Origin: Thermodesulfobacteriales bacterium
GTDB lineage: Bacteria; Desulfobacterota_D; UBA1144; Nemesobacterales; UBA2774
Direction: 5' to 3'
DNA: 21,245 bases
Assembly: GCA_004525335.1 (NCBI GenBank)
Contig: SPCL01000014.1
Span: 1-21,245 of the forward strand
A model generated the notes under the pieces. That model saw only the letters and a list, made by a program, of their open reading frames with translations. It ran no database searches and was not told the origin of the DNA. Shown piece after piece: positions 7,247-14,059 of the stretch. How positions within the stretch are numbered: the first letter of the stretch is position 1; each line of letters opens with the position of its first letter. The translations under genes were made by a program, and so were the position numbers.

Positions 7247-7995
7247 CGCCACCTTTCCGAATCAAGAGCGGTATGAGTCAAAAATAGCCCTATATATATG
7301 ACAGAAAGATAGTAAGCCAGATCTTTTAGCTCTATTATCCCTTTGCCGAAATTCTTAAAATGGCTAATCAGCGAGATGTAACCGAAGATTGAACTCTCGG
7401 TATCAGAAGACGCCCCTACGAGCCATAATAAGAGAAGGATGCCAAATGCAATCACCGCTGCTACCAATTGACTGCTAGATAGAGAAGATGCAAATATTCC
7501 AATTGCAAGAAAAGAAGCGCCTAATAAGAGAAGCCCCAGATAGCTAGAGAGAACTACTCCCAGATCAGGATTGCCATGGGCCATTAAAACAACTATGTTA
7601 AGAGATGATAGACATAGCATTATTATCAACAAAATTAGTGCTGCTAGATATTTGCCGAGAATTATAGAGCGGAGCTTTATGGGGGAGGTAAATAAAAGTT
7701 CTGCGGTGTGGCTTTTTCTCTCATCGGCGAGAAGCCTCATTGTAATAAGTGGGATAATAAATAATAAAACGATACTCATTGTATCAAAGTATGGGATGAT
7801 AATTACAGTATTTAAGTTGAGTTCTTCTCTAAGTAACTGATAGCTAGGATCAAACTGTAGATGTAAGAAACCCTTTAAATTAAGGAAAAAGAACATAGCT
7901 GAAACTAATTGAAACACTACCAATATAACGTAAGCAAGTGGTGAGGCAAAATAAGATCTTAATTCCCTTTTTAATATAGGATAAACGCCTTTCAT
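7243..7995 (-). CDS. ABC-2 type permease, GldF-like
   Basis: A 250-residue integral membrane protein with six predicted helices (about 20-40, 66-88, 114-136, 150-170, 176-196 and 226-244). Between helices 2 and 3 it has the cytoplasmic coupling segment MRLLADERKSHTAELLFTSP, typical of ABC-2 permeases of the GldF/NosY/YhaP kind. The ATG at 7995 immediately follows the TAG stop of the ATPase gene (TAGATG, no gap), and its own stop overlaps the next ATG by 4 bp. The three proteins are thus very likely made together as one exporter. The substrate cannot be read from the sequence. Confidence 0.9.
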   Translation of the reverse strand: MKGVYPILKRELRSYFASPLAYVILVVFQLVSAMFFFLNLKGFLHLQFDPSYQLLREELNLNTVIIIPYFDTMSIVLLFIIPLITMRLLADERKSHTAELLFTSPIKLRSIILGKYLAALILLIIMLCLSSLNIVVLMAHGNPDLGVVLSSYLGLLLLGASFLAIGIFASSLSSSQLVAAVIAFGILLLLWLVGASSDTESSIFGYISLISHFKNFGKGIIELKDLAYYLSVIYIGLFLTHTALDSERWR

Positions 7996-8922
7996 CTAAT
8001 TACCTTCCGTAGAGATCGCTCTTAAGAAAACCTCTTCCAAGTTATGAACAACAGGCCGCATTTCAAGTAAGCCCCACCCATTTTGCATAACTAAATCTGT
8101 GAGATCTTCTCTTATATCAACTCCCTTTTTCGGTTCAATAATTAATTCATTTGAAAGCCCGAGCCTAATATCTGAAACATTTGGAAGTGAAATTATTTTC
8201 TCTTGAATTTCTTCTCCCCAATATCTGGTCTTTAGCAAAATATTCTCAATACCATCAATCTTGTTAGTAAGCCTTTCTAGTGATTCCTCAAGCACAATCT
8301 TTCCTTTGTTTATTATGACAACTTTGCTGCATATCATTGTAACCTCAGGCAGAATGTGTGTGCTGAGAATGACAGTCCGCTCACCTGAGAGACCCTTTAT
8401 GAGCTCCCTAATTTCTATAATCTGCATGGGGTCGAGTCCGCTGGTGGGCTCATCTAAGACCAAAACCTCCGGATCATTAATCAATGCCTGAGCAATTCCT
8501 ACGCGTTGCTTGTAACCTTTGGAAAGATGTCCGATAATGCGCTTTCCTACATTTACAATGCCGCATTTCTCCATTACATAGTGGATCCTGCCGTTTTTCT
8601 CTCTGTTAGGAACCTGCTTGATATCAGCAACAAAGTCTAGATATTCTCTGACAACCATATCTTCATATAAAGGGGGGTTCTCAGGAAGATATCCTATGTG
8701 GGATTTGGCAGCTTGGGGATCTTCAAAAACATCTATATCTGATATATAGACACTGCCTTTTGTAGGAGGCATATATCCTGTTATGATGCGCATAGTGGTT
8801 GTTTTCCCGGCACCATTTGGGCCGAGGAACCCAAGCACATCTCCTTTTTCTAATTGAAAGGATATGTTATCGACAGCAACCAATTCCCCGTAGTGTTTTG
8901 AGACATTTTGAACTTGTATCAT
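7996..8922 (-). CDS. ABC transporter ATP-binding protein, GldA-like
   Basis: A 308-residue ABC ATPase that powers the adjacent permease. Numbering from the chosen start, it shows Walker A GPNGAGKT (34-41), signature LSKGYKQR (133-140), Walker B VLVLDEP (153-159) and the switch histidine in STHILPE (H189). A C-terminal extension of about 90 residues is typical of ABC-2 exporter ATPases. The frame is open to an ATG at 9024, but the extra 34 residues are unlike the family. ATPases of this group begin MIxVxNxxKxYG, exactly as from the ATG at 8922, so I use that start. Its ribosome site is weak (AGGA about 11 nt upstream), and a perfect inverted repeat overlaps it. This is the first gene of the exporter operon. 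Confidence 0.93.
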   Translation of the reverse strand: MIQVQNVSKHYGELVAVDNISFQLEKGDVLGFLGPNGAGKTTTMRIITGYMPPTKGSVYISDIDVFEDPQAAKSHIGYLPENPPLYEDMVVREYLDFVADIKQVPNREKNGRIHYVMEKCGIVNVGKRIIGHLSKGYKQRVGIAQALINDPEVLVLDEPTSGLDPMQIIEIRELIKGLSGERTVILSTHILPEVTMICSKVVIINKGKIVLEESLERLTNKIDGIENILLKTRYWGEEIQEKIISLPNVSDIRLGLSNELIIEPKKGVDIREDLTDLVMQNGWGLLEMRPVVHNLEEVFLRAISTEGN

Positions 8923-8929
8923 GGCAGCG

Positions 8930-8945
8930 TTAATCCTAAGATTAA
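8930..8945 (-). repeat. Perfect inverted repeat just upstream of the exporter ATPase start
   Basis: Arms TTAATC (8930-8935) and GATTAA (8940-8945) flank a 4-nt spacer, 7 nt upstream of the ATPase ATG. In the minus-strand mRNA, the only Shine-Dalgarno-like bases (AGGA) fall in the loop and second arm. It could be a small operator or an RNA hairpin; at 6 bp of AT-rich stem, chance is possible. Confidence 0.3.
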
Positions 8946-9053
8946 CATACCCGATACCCTGGTGGAAAGGTGTTTGTAAATATACTGATTTTGTACTGTA
9001 CCCCTTTTGCCAAGAAGGATTCATGATTCAGGATGCAATATCCAAAATGAATT

Positions 9054-9170
9054 CACCCCCATCCTAACCTTCCCCCCTTGAGGGGGAAGGAATTAAAAGA
9101 TTAGATTCTTCGGCTGCACACATTGTGTGCGCTCAGAATGACAAAAAAGAGATCCTTCGCGGAAATGACA
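9054..9170. repeat. Composite intergenic palindromic repeats (units A1, B1, B2)
   Basis: Unit A1 (9054-9091) begins CACCCCCATCC and contains a perfect 9-bp hairpin, CCTTCCCCC (9068-9076) with GGGGGAAGG (9082-9090). Unit B1 (9103-9143) has the form AGATTCTTCGG ... CTCAGAATGACA around a hairpin GCACAC-ATT-GTGTGC (9116-9130). Unit B2 (9149-9170) is a shortened B copy, GAGATCCTTCG joined to GAAATGACA. Repeats of this C-rich and TTCGG/AGAATGACA kind occur as dispersed non-coding elements in various bacterial genomes. I recognise the pattern but cannot name a family. No transposase is nearby. Confidence 0.55.
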
Positions 9171-9172
9171 AC

Positions 9173-9300
9173 CACCCCCACCTTAATTGTTTTGGATTCG
9201 GAAATAATGTGCCTGGACTCTAGTTACGCTTCTGGCTTTGTTCAGAGGCGTCCAAACGCTCACTTGATCGCGTTCGTTCCCCATCAAGGGGGAGGAAGGA
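9173..9300. repeat. Second A-type repeat unit, apparently interrupted
   Basis: The left part CACCCCCACCTTAA (9173-9186) matches the start of unit A1. The right part (9277-9300) contains CCCC-ATCAA-GGGG and ends GGAGGAAGGA, matching the second half of an A-type unit. Between them lie about 90 bp of unrelated sequence (9187-9276) that include a bulged hairpin around GGCGTCCAAACGCTC. The simplest reading is one A unit split by an insertion, but two partial units are also possible. Confidence 0.4.
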
Positions 9301-9361
9301 AAAGGGAAACAAATAATACACAAGCTAATCTATTAAACATTCCTATCTTCCATAGACCATA

Positions 9362-9399
9362 ATTGTTTACTGTAAAATCAATTATTTACTATAAAACCA
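9362..9399. repeat. Imperfect 19-bp direct tandem repeat
   Basis: Two adjacent 19-bp units, 9362-9380 (ATTGTTTACTGTAAAATCA) and 9381-9399 (ATTATTTACTATAAAACCA), match at 16 of 19 positions, and all three differences are transitions. Tandem same-orientation units of this size can be paired operator sites or a simple local duplication. It lies about 175 bp upstream of the promoter candidate for the oxidoreductase operon. Confidence 0.45.
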
Positions 9400-9573
9400 A
9401 TAATGACACTTGAGAATAAAGGCCTTTCGTCATCCTTTATTGGGAAGTGGAAATCGTGACTATTTCGATATATATTTCCCCGCTTTTCTATATCCGTGTC
9501 AAAGAGCATATAATTTTGGGGACTGTTTAACATTTGTCATTTTGATGTATGATTATAGGTTAATTTGTGAGGT

Positions 9574-9602
9574 TTGACTTAGGGATTTAACTGTGTTATT
9601 AA
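9574..9602 (+). promoter_or_regulatory. Candidate promoter for the 2-oxoacid oxidoreductase operon
   Basis: TTGACT (9574-9579) and TATTAA (9597-9602) are separated by 17 bp, close to the sigma-70 consensus at both boxes. The predicted start near 9609 would give an unusually long leader of about 215 nt before the first gene at 9825. No riboswitch fold was recognised in that leader. Confidence 0.38.
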
Positions 9603-9824
9603 ATTTCGTGTGTTATAAGGCCGGGGCAGTAAAAGAGATAGTAAAAAAGGTGGCAAAATTAGTCAAAAAATATTTAAAAAGCCGGACAATTTATCGAAAT
9701 ATACTAACGAATTTCACACTAATACAATTGAATTGAATTATTACCTAAGACCGTCATTAATAATGATTGAGTTTGAAGGACGAAAACAAGACTTTGACTA
9801 TAAAAATTACGCAAGGAGCTGATA

Positions 9825-11108
9825 ATGAGCAGCCAAGAGATTAGTAACGATGAAAAGCTAGTCCAGTCCATTCAAAAAAAATATCACGAAATGCTTGAAG
9901 AGGGCGTTGACCCTTACGAATGGGCTTATGCTTGGAGATCGGAAATAAACCGCGGAGGATTTAGAGCTGTAGACTTTCTAATGCGGGAAATAGTGGATAC
10001 CGGCAAATGCGTAGGATGCGCTGCCTGTGTAACCATTTGTCCAACAGATGTTTTTGACTATAAAGATGAGCACCCTATAGATACTAGAAACGACGCCTGC
10101 GTATTCTGTGAACTGTGCGCTGATGTCTGCCCAGTGCTCAGACCGCTGGATAAAGACTTGCAAACACTTTTAGGCTTCAAACAACCTGTTAAAGACGAGG
10201 GTTTTGGTCCCTATAATTACGCAGTAATCGCTCGCGCTAAAGATAAGGAATTTTTAGAGGCGGGTCAGGACGGAGGGGTAACAAGCGCACTACTAGTTCA
10301 TGCATTAGAAAACGGATCTATAAACGGAGCCGTTCTTGGTGATGTCCTCCCGGAGAATCCTCAGGTTGGAGTTCAAAAACTTGCAACAACAGCTCAAGAG
10401 ATAAGATCTTGCAGCGGTTCTAGGTATACATACTCACCCAACACCATGGCTCTAACAGAAGCCATGCGCCAAGATATAAAGCCACTTGCTGTGGTTGGCG
10501 TCCCGTGCCAGATAGACGGAGTGCGTCAGCAGCAATTCAGCAGCATCCGTCTTGAAGTTGCTAAGTGGTATCAACAAAACGTAGTGCTTACAATTGGGCT
10601 CTTCTGCTCAGAAAGTTTTACACACGAGCACATTTCATATATAGCCAAAGAACTAGATGTAGAACCCCAAGACATTGTTAACGTTAATGTAAAAGGAAAA
10701 GTAATTGTAGAATTAAGAGACGGTCGTGAGATTATTATGAAATTAAAGGAGTTTCATCCTTTTGCGCGCCCTGCTTGTCTATACTGCCTGGACTACTCTG
10801 CTGAACATGCTGATATAGGAGTAGGTGGAATTGGGCTTAGTAAATGGACATTCGTTGCCATTCGCACTGAGGCCGGACATAAGTTCTGGCAGGCGGCAGT
10901 AGATGCTGATCTATTTGAAATAATGCCTGAAGAGACAGAACCCAAAGCTAAAGAGCTTTTAATTAGATTGTGTAACATAAAAAGAAACAAACCACTGCCG
11001 GCTCTTATGCCAACTTATCAGGAAAGAGTTGAGCTTGGTAATACAAACCCAAAATCTTTCTACAAAGACTACAAGAAACCAACGGATGGAGGAGAGCAAG
11101 GCAAATGA
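9825..11108 (+). CDS. FrhB-like flavo/iron-sulfur subunit with two [4Fe-4S] motifs
   Basis: A 427-residue protein of the coenzyme F420 hydrogenase/dehydrogenase beta-subunit (FrhB) family. Two bacterial-ferredoxin motifs come first: C62, C65, C68, C72, then C92, C95, C98, C102. The FrhB body follows, with GQDGGVTSALL (148-157), VGVPCQIDGVR (C228), GLFCSES (C261) and CLYC (318-321) leading to the ADIGVGGIG flavin-region motif. FrhB proteins bind FAD and pass electrons between iron-sulfur clusters and a diffusible carrier, F420 in archaea. AAGGAG lies 6 nt before the ATG. The stop overlaps the next ATG by 4 bp (ATGA), so it is probably a stoichiometric subunit of the 2-oxoacid oxidoreductase, standing in for the usual ferredoxin-like delta subunit. 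Whether it uses F420, ferredoxin or another carrier is not visible. The first 55 residues are not recognised. Confidence 0.88.
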   Translation: MSSQEISNDEKLVQSIQKKYHEMLEEGVDPYEWAYAWRSEINRGGFRAVDFLMREIVDTGKCVGCAACVTICPTDVFDYKDEHPIDTRNDACVFCELCADVCPVLRPLDKDLQTLLGFKQPVKDEGFGPYNYAVIARAKDKEFLEAGQDGGVTSALLVHALENGSINGAVLGDVLPENPQVGVQKLATTAQEIRSCSGSRYTYSPNTMALTEAMRQDIKPLAVVGVPCQIDGVRQQQFSSIRLEVAKWYQQNVVLTIGLFCSESFTHEHISYIAKELDVEPQDIVNVNVKGKVIVELRDGREIIMKLKEFHPFARPACLYCLDYSAEHADIGVGGIGLSKWTFVAIRTEAGHKFWQAAVDADLFEIMPEETEPKAKELLIRLCNIKRNKPLPALMPTYQERVELGNTNPKSFYKDYKKPTDGGEQGK

Positions 11109-12916
11109 CATCCACTAACACTAACAGCCAACCAGTACTTGAAGACATCAGTGTTATCGTAGCCGGACAGGGAGGAGACGGTTCATTAACCGTTATTACA
11201 ATGCTTGCCGATCTGTTTCGTAACGCAGGTCTGAACGTATATACAGAAAGAGATGTTGCATCTCGAATCAGGGGCGGCCACGCAGCCGCTACAATGAGAG
11301 CATTCATCGGCGAAAAGCACTGTATAGGAAGCCACATAGACCTCCTTGTAGCGCTTGATGAAGAAGCGGTGGAGAAGAAGGTTCACCAAATAAGTTCTAA
11401 CAGTATCGTAGTCTTTGATGATTCAAGCGGCCCTCTTCGCTCTGGATTATTACCAGAGGGCACCAAATTATACGCGGCCCCTTTCAACCGTATTGCAATG
11501 CGCACTATGCGCCGTGAGTTATATAAAAACAGTATCGCGTTTGGAATAGTTGGGCGGCTTCTGGGATTAGAAGATGAAGCGATGCGTCAAACTTTTACAA
11601 AACGCTTTGAACGAAGAGGTCAAATAATTCTAGACTATAACATCGAAGCTTTGGAGCTTGGGCTGCATCTCGCTGATGAGATGGGTATTAAGCGCGGTGA
11701 AGGGAAATACAGAATAGAACAGACGGAACCCGAAGAGCAGATATTAGTAATGGGCAATGAGTCAATAGCTTTTGGCTTTATGGCTGCCGGCGGCAGGTTC
11801 TTTACCGGCTATCCCATAACTCCCTCTACAGAGGTTCTAGAAACCCTTCAGAAATGGCTGCCCCGCTGTGGTGGAGTCGCAAGACAAACCGAGGACGAGC
11901 TTGCGGGGATTAATATGGCAATAGGAGCCGCTCTTACAGGTGTAAGAACTATGACAGCTACATCTGGTCCGGGCATTTCATTAATGCAAGAAGGCGTTGG
12001 TCACGCTGGGTCAGGTGAAGTTCCGCTAGTGATCGTTGACTGTCAGCGCTCAGGGCCAAGCACTGGTATGCCTACTAAACCCGAGCAAAGCGATTTAAAC
12101 ATTATGGTATTCGGGGGACACGGGGATTTCCCAAGAATAGTATTAACACCCGGTCATCCTGATGACTGTTTTTATCTTGCTGTTGACGCAACTAATCTCG
12201 CTGACAAATACCAATGCCCTGTGTTTATAGCTATGGACCAGGCGTTATCACAAAATATAGCAAGCGTTAAACCTTTTAACCTAGACGAAGTAAAAGTTGT
12301 GCCGGGCAAAAGACTTACAGCTGAAGAAGTGGCTGAACTAGATACCTATAAGCGCTATAGTTTTTCGGAAGACGGAATTTCTGCCTTTGCTGCTCCAGGA
12401 ACACCAGGCGGAATGTCGCTAGTTACCGGCAATGAGCATGATGAGTTTGGATTGGTATCCACCGACCCTAAAAACCGCGTAAAAATGATGGACAAACGCT
12501 TTCATAAGATTGAAGAAGCTAAGAAAGAATTGCCAAAGGGGCGCCATTTCGGCGAGCCTGACGCACCAATCGGGTTTATTGGAATTGGCATGATGTACGG
12601 TGTCATACTGGACGCTAGGATTGAGCTTGAAAAGCGAGGTTACAATACTCAATACCTTCAACCCAGAACACTCTGGCCAATGCTCGATGAAACTCTTGAG
12701 TTCATAGACAGGTGTGAAAGAGTATATGTAATTGACCTTAACGCTCAGGGCCAGATCGCTCATTTACTTATGCACCAGGGAGCTGATTCAAGTAAAATTA
12801 TAAGCATTCGCAGATATGACGGACTTCCATATAGACCCGGTTACTTAGTAAATCAAATAGTAGAGCGGGAAGAAGAACTTAACAACAATGACAAGAAGGA
12901 GGCTAAAGCCCAATGA
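11105..12916 (+). CDS. korA: 2-oxoacid:acceptor oxidoreductase, fused gamma-alpha subunit
   Basis: A 603-residue fusion of the two KorA-type parts. The N-terminal gamma domain (about 13-195) has the glycine-rich VAGQGGDGSLT and the RIRGGHAAATMR signature. The alpha TPP-pyrimidine domain (about 210-400) has GYPITPS (235-241), the conserved motif of pyruvate/2-oxoglutarate:ferredoxin oxidoreductases. A transketolase C-terminal-like domain (about 485-590) follows. With the beta subunit it decarboxylates a 2-oxoacid oxidatively to acyl-CoA and gives low-potential electrons to iron-sulfur clusters. The same fused layout is known from KorA of Mycobacterium tuberculosis and related bacteria. The substrate is probably 2-oxoglutarate from the layout and the sucAB neighbours; pyruvate is not excluded. 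Four-base ATGA overlaps join it to both neighbouring genes. Confidence 0.88.
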   Translation: MTSTNTNSQPVLEDISVIVAGQGGDGSLTVITMLADLFRNAGLNVYTERDVASRIRGGHAAATMRAFIGEKHCIGSHIDLLVALDEEAVEKKVHQISSNSIVVFDDSSGPLRSGLLPEGTKLYAAPFNRIAMRTMRRELYKNSIAFGIVGRLLGLEDEAMRQTFTKRFERRGQIILDYNIEALELGLHLADEMGIKRGEGKYRIEQTEPEEQILVMGNESIAFGFMAAGGRFFTGYPITPSTEVLETLQKWLPRCGGVARQTEDELAGINMAIGAALTGVRTMTATSGPGISLMQEGVGHAGSGEVPLVIVDCQRSGPSTGMPTKPEQSDLNIMVFGGHGDFPRIVLTPGHPDDCFYLAVDATNLADKYQCPVFIAMDQALSQNIASVKPFNLDEVKVVPGKRLTAEEVAELDTYKRYSFSEDGISAFAAPGTPGGMSLVTGNEHDEFGLVSTDPKNRVKMMDKRFHKIEEAKKELPKGRHFGEPDAPIGFIGIGMMYGVILDARIELEKRGYNTQYLQPRTLWPMLDETLEFIDRCERVYVIDLNAQGQIAHLLMHQGADSSKIISIRRYDGLPYRPGYLVNQIVEREEELNNNDKKEAKAQ

Positions 12917-13794
12917 CAACACCACCTAGCACAAAAACATTTACCCCGGCAAGACCAATATGGTGCGCAGGGTGTGGTGATTTTGCAGTACAGGGAGTGC
13001 TTGAGAAATCTTTAAGGAATATGGGAATCCTTCCTCATAAATTGATGTTGTTAGCAGGAATTGGGTGCTCCGGAACTATTCAGAATAACCTCAAATGCTA
13101 CGGCTACCATGCGCTCCACGGTAGAGTATTACCTGCTACAATTGGCGCTAAACTTGCCAACCCCGATCTTACAGTAATAGCAGCGGGCGGGGACGGGGAC
13201 GGTTTTGCAATAGGCGCAGGTCATCTTGTGCATACTTTTAAAAGTAATCCAAGCATTATGTACATTCTAATGAACAACAGCAACTACGGTCTTACCAAAG
13301 GGCAGGCTTCTCCGACAAGTCCTATTGGATATCACGGCAATGCCGAATTGGGACTGGATTCAATGCTTCTTGGACTTAGCTTTTTATCATCCACATTCTT
13401 AGCAAGAGGCTTTAGCGGAAACCCGGAACAGCTGGGGAGATTGATGGAAGCCGCGATTGAACACACCGAATCTGGTAAGGGCTTCGCATTTTTGGAAGTC
13501 TTATCACCTTGTGTAACATATTACGACACACACCGTGAATGGAGAGCTAAAGTTTATAATGTAGACGAAGATGAAAGTTTTGATCCTACAAGCAGGGCAG
13601 CAGCCTTCCAAAAGGTCATAGAATTAAAAGAACAAGGCCACATTCCTATAGGAAGGATATTCAAAGGCGAGCACCCTTCACTTGAATCAATAATAGTTAA
13701 CAAGGAAGAGACTCTACCTGCTCAGCAAAATATTGGTCATTTTAACGAGCATCGTAAACATTATGATCAATTTATAAAAGCTCATCTGGTATAG
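12913..13794 (+). CDS. korB: 2-oxoacid:acceptor oxidoreductase, beta (TPP-binding) subunit
   Basis: A 293-residue beta subunit that binds thiamine pyrophosphate and a [4Fe-4S] cluster. The four expected cluster cysteines are present: C18 and C21 (WCAGCGD), C52 (GIGCSG) and C200 (LSPCVTYY). The TPP motif is GGDGDGFAIGAGH (92-104) followed by MNNSNYGLTKGQ (120-131). Length fits KorB/PorB proteins. The ATG overlaps the alpha-subunit stop by 4 bp and follows AAGGAGG. All catalytic marks are intact, so the complex should be active. The 265 bp after this gene hold no gene and no convincing terminator. Confidence 0.9.
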   Translation: MTTPPSTKTFTPARPIWCAGCGDFAVQGVLEKSLRNMGILPHKLMLLAGIGCSGTIQNNLKCYGYHALHGRVLPATIGAKLANPDLTVIAAGGDGDGFAIGAGHLVHTFKSNPSIMYILMNNSNYGLTKGQASPTSPIGYHGNAELGLDSMLLGLSFLSSTFLARGFSGNPEQLGRLMEAAIEHTESGKGFAFLEVLSPCVTYYDTHREWRAKVYNVDEDESFDPTSRAAAFQKVIELKEQGHIPIGRIFKGEHPSLESIIVNKEETLPAQQNIGHFNEHRKHYDQFIKAHLV

Positions 13795-14059
13795 TATAGC
13801 AATTATTTATTAGTATAACTTTCTTCAAAATAAGGGCTTTTCAATTCGAAAAATTGGATAAATATTGGCCTATAACCTAAGATTTCCCTCCAAGAGAGTC
13901 TAACTCCTGACTAAGAAGATCTTATGTATAAATAAGAGATGGACCGTAGCAAACGCAATTGCGAACGAATTATTCTTATGCTACTATTATTCTTGAAAAT
14001 CAATGATAGAATTACACGCCATCCAAAAAGAGAATTGCATAATTCAATAGGAATATAAT

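Larger units (their letters stand above)
8923..9824. other. About 900 bp non-coding region between divergent operons
   Basis: This stretch separates the minus-strand exporter operon from the plus-strand oxidoreductase operon. It holds an inverted repeat at the ATPase start, composite palindromic repeats (9054-9300), an imperfect 19-bp tandem repeat (9362-9399) and a promoter candidate (9574-9602). No convincing gene is present. The open frame at 9123-9362 is made of the repeats themselves and has no family features. Confidence 0.7.

Noticed and set aside
9123..9362. Open frame of 79 codons on the plus strand in the non-coding region
   Set aside because: It is built from the palindromic repeat units (its start lies in unit B1), has no ribosome site or family motif, and has low-complexity, repeat-derived composition.
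9025..9824. Possible CRISPR array or mobile element in the repeat-bearing gap
   Set aside because: Repeats are not regularly spaced, differ in length and are only partly alike; no cas gene, transposase or target duplication was seen.
13842..13856. Hairpin CAATT-N5-AATTG after korB
   Set aside because: Five AT-rich pairs and no clear T-tract; chance occurrence is likely.
13954..13963. Palindrome CGCAATTGCG upstream of sucA
   Set aside because: A single 10-bp palindrome without a partner site or link to a promoter; too short to call an operator.
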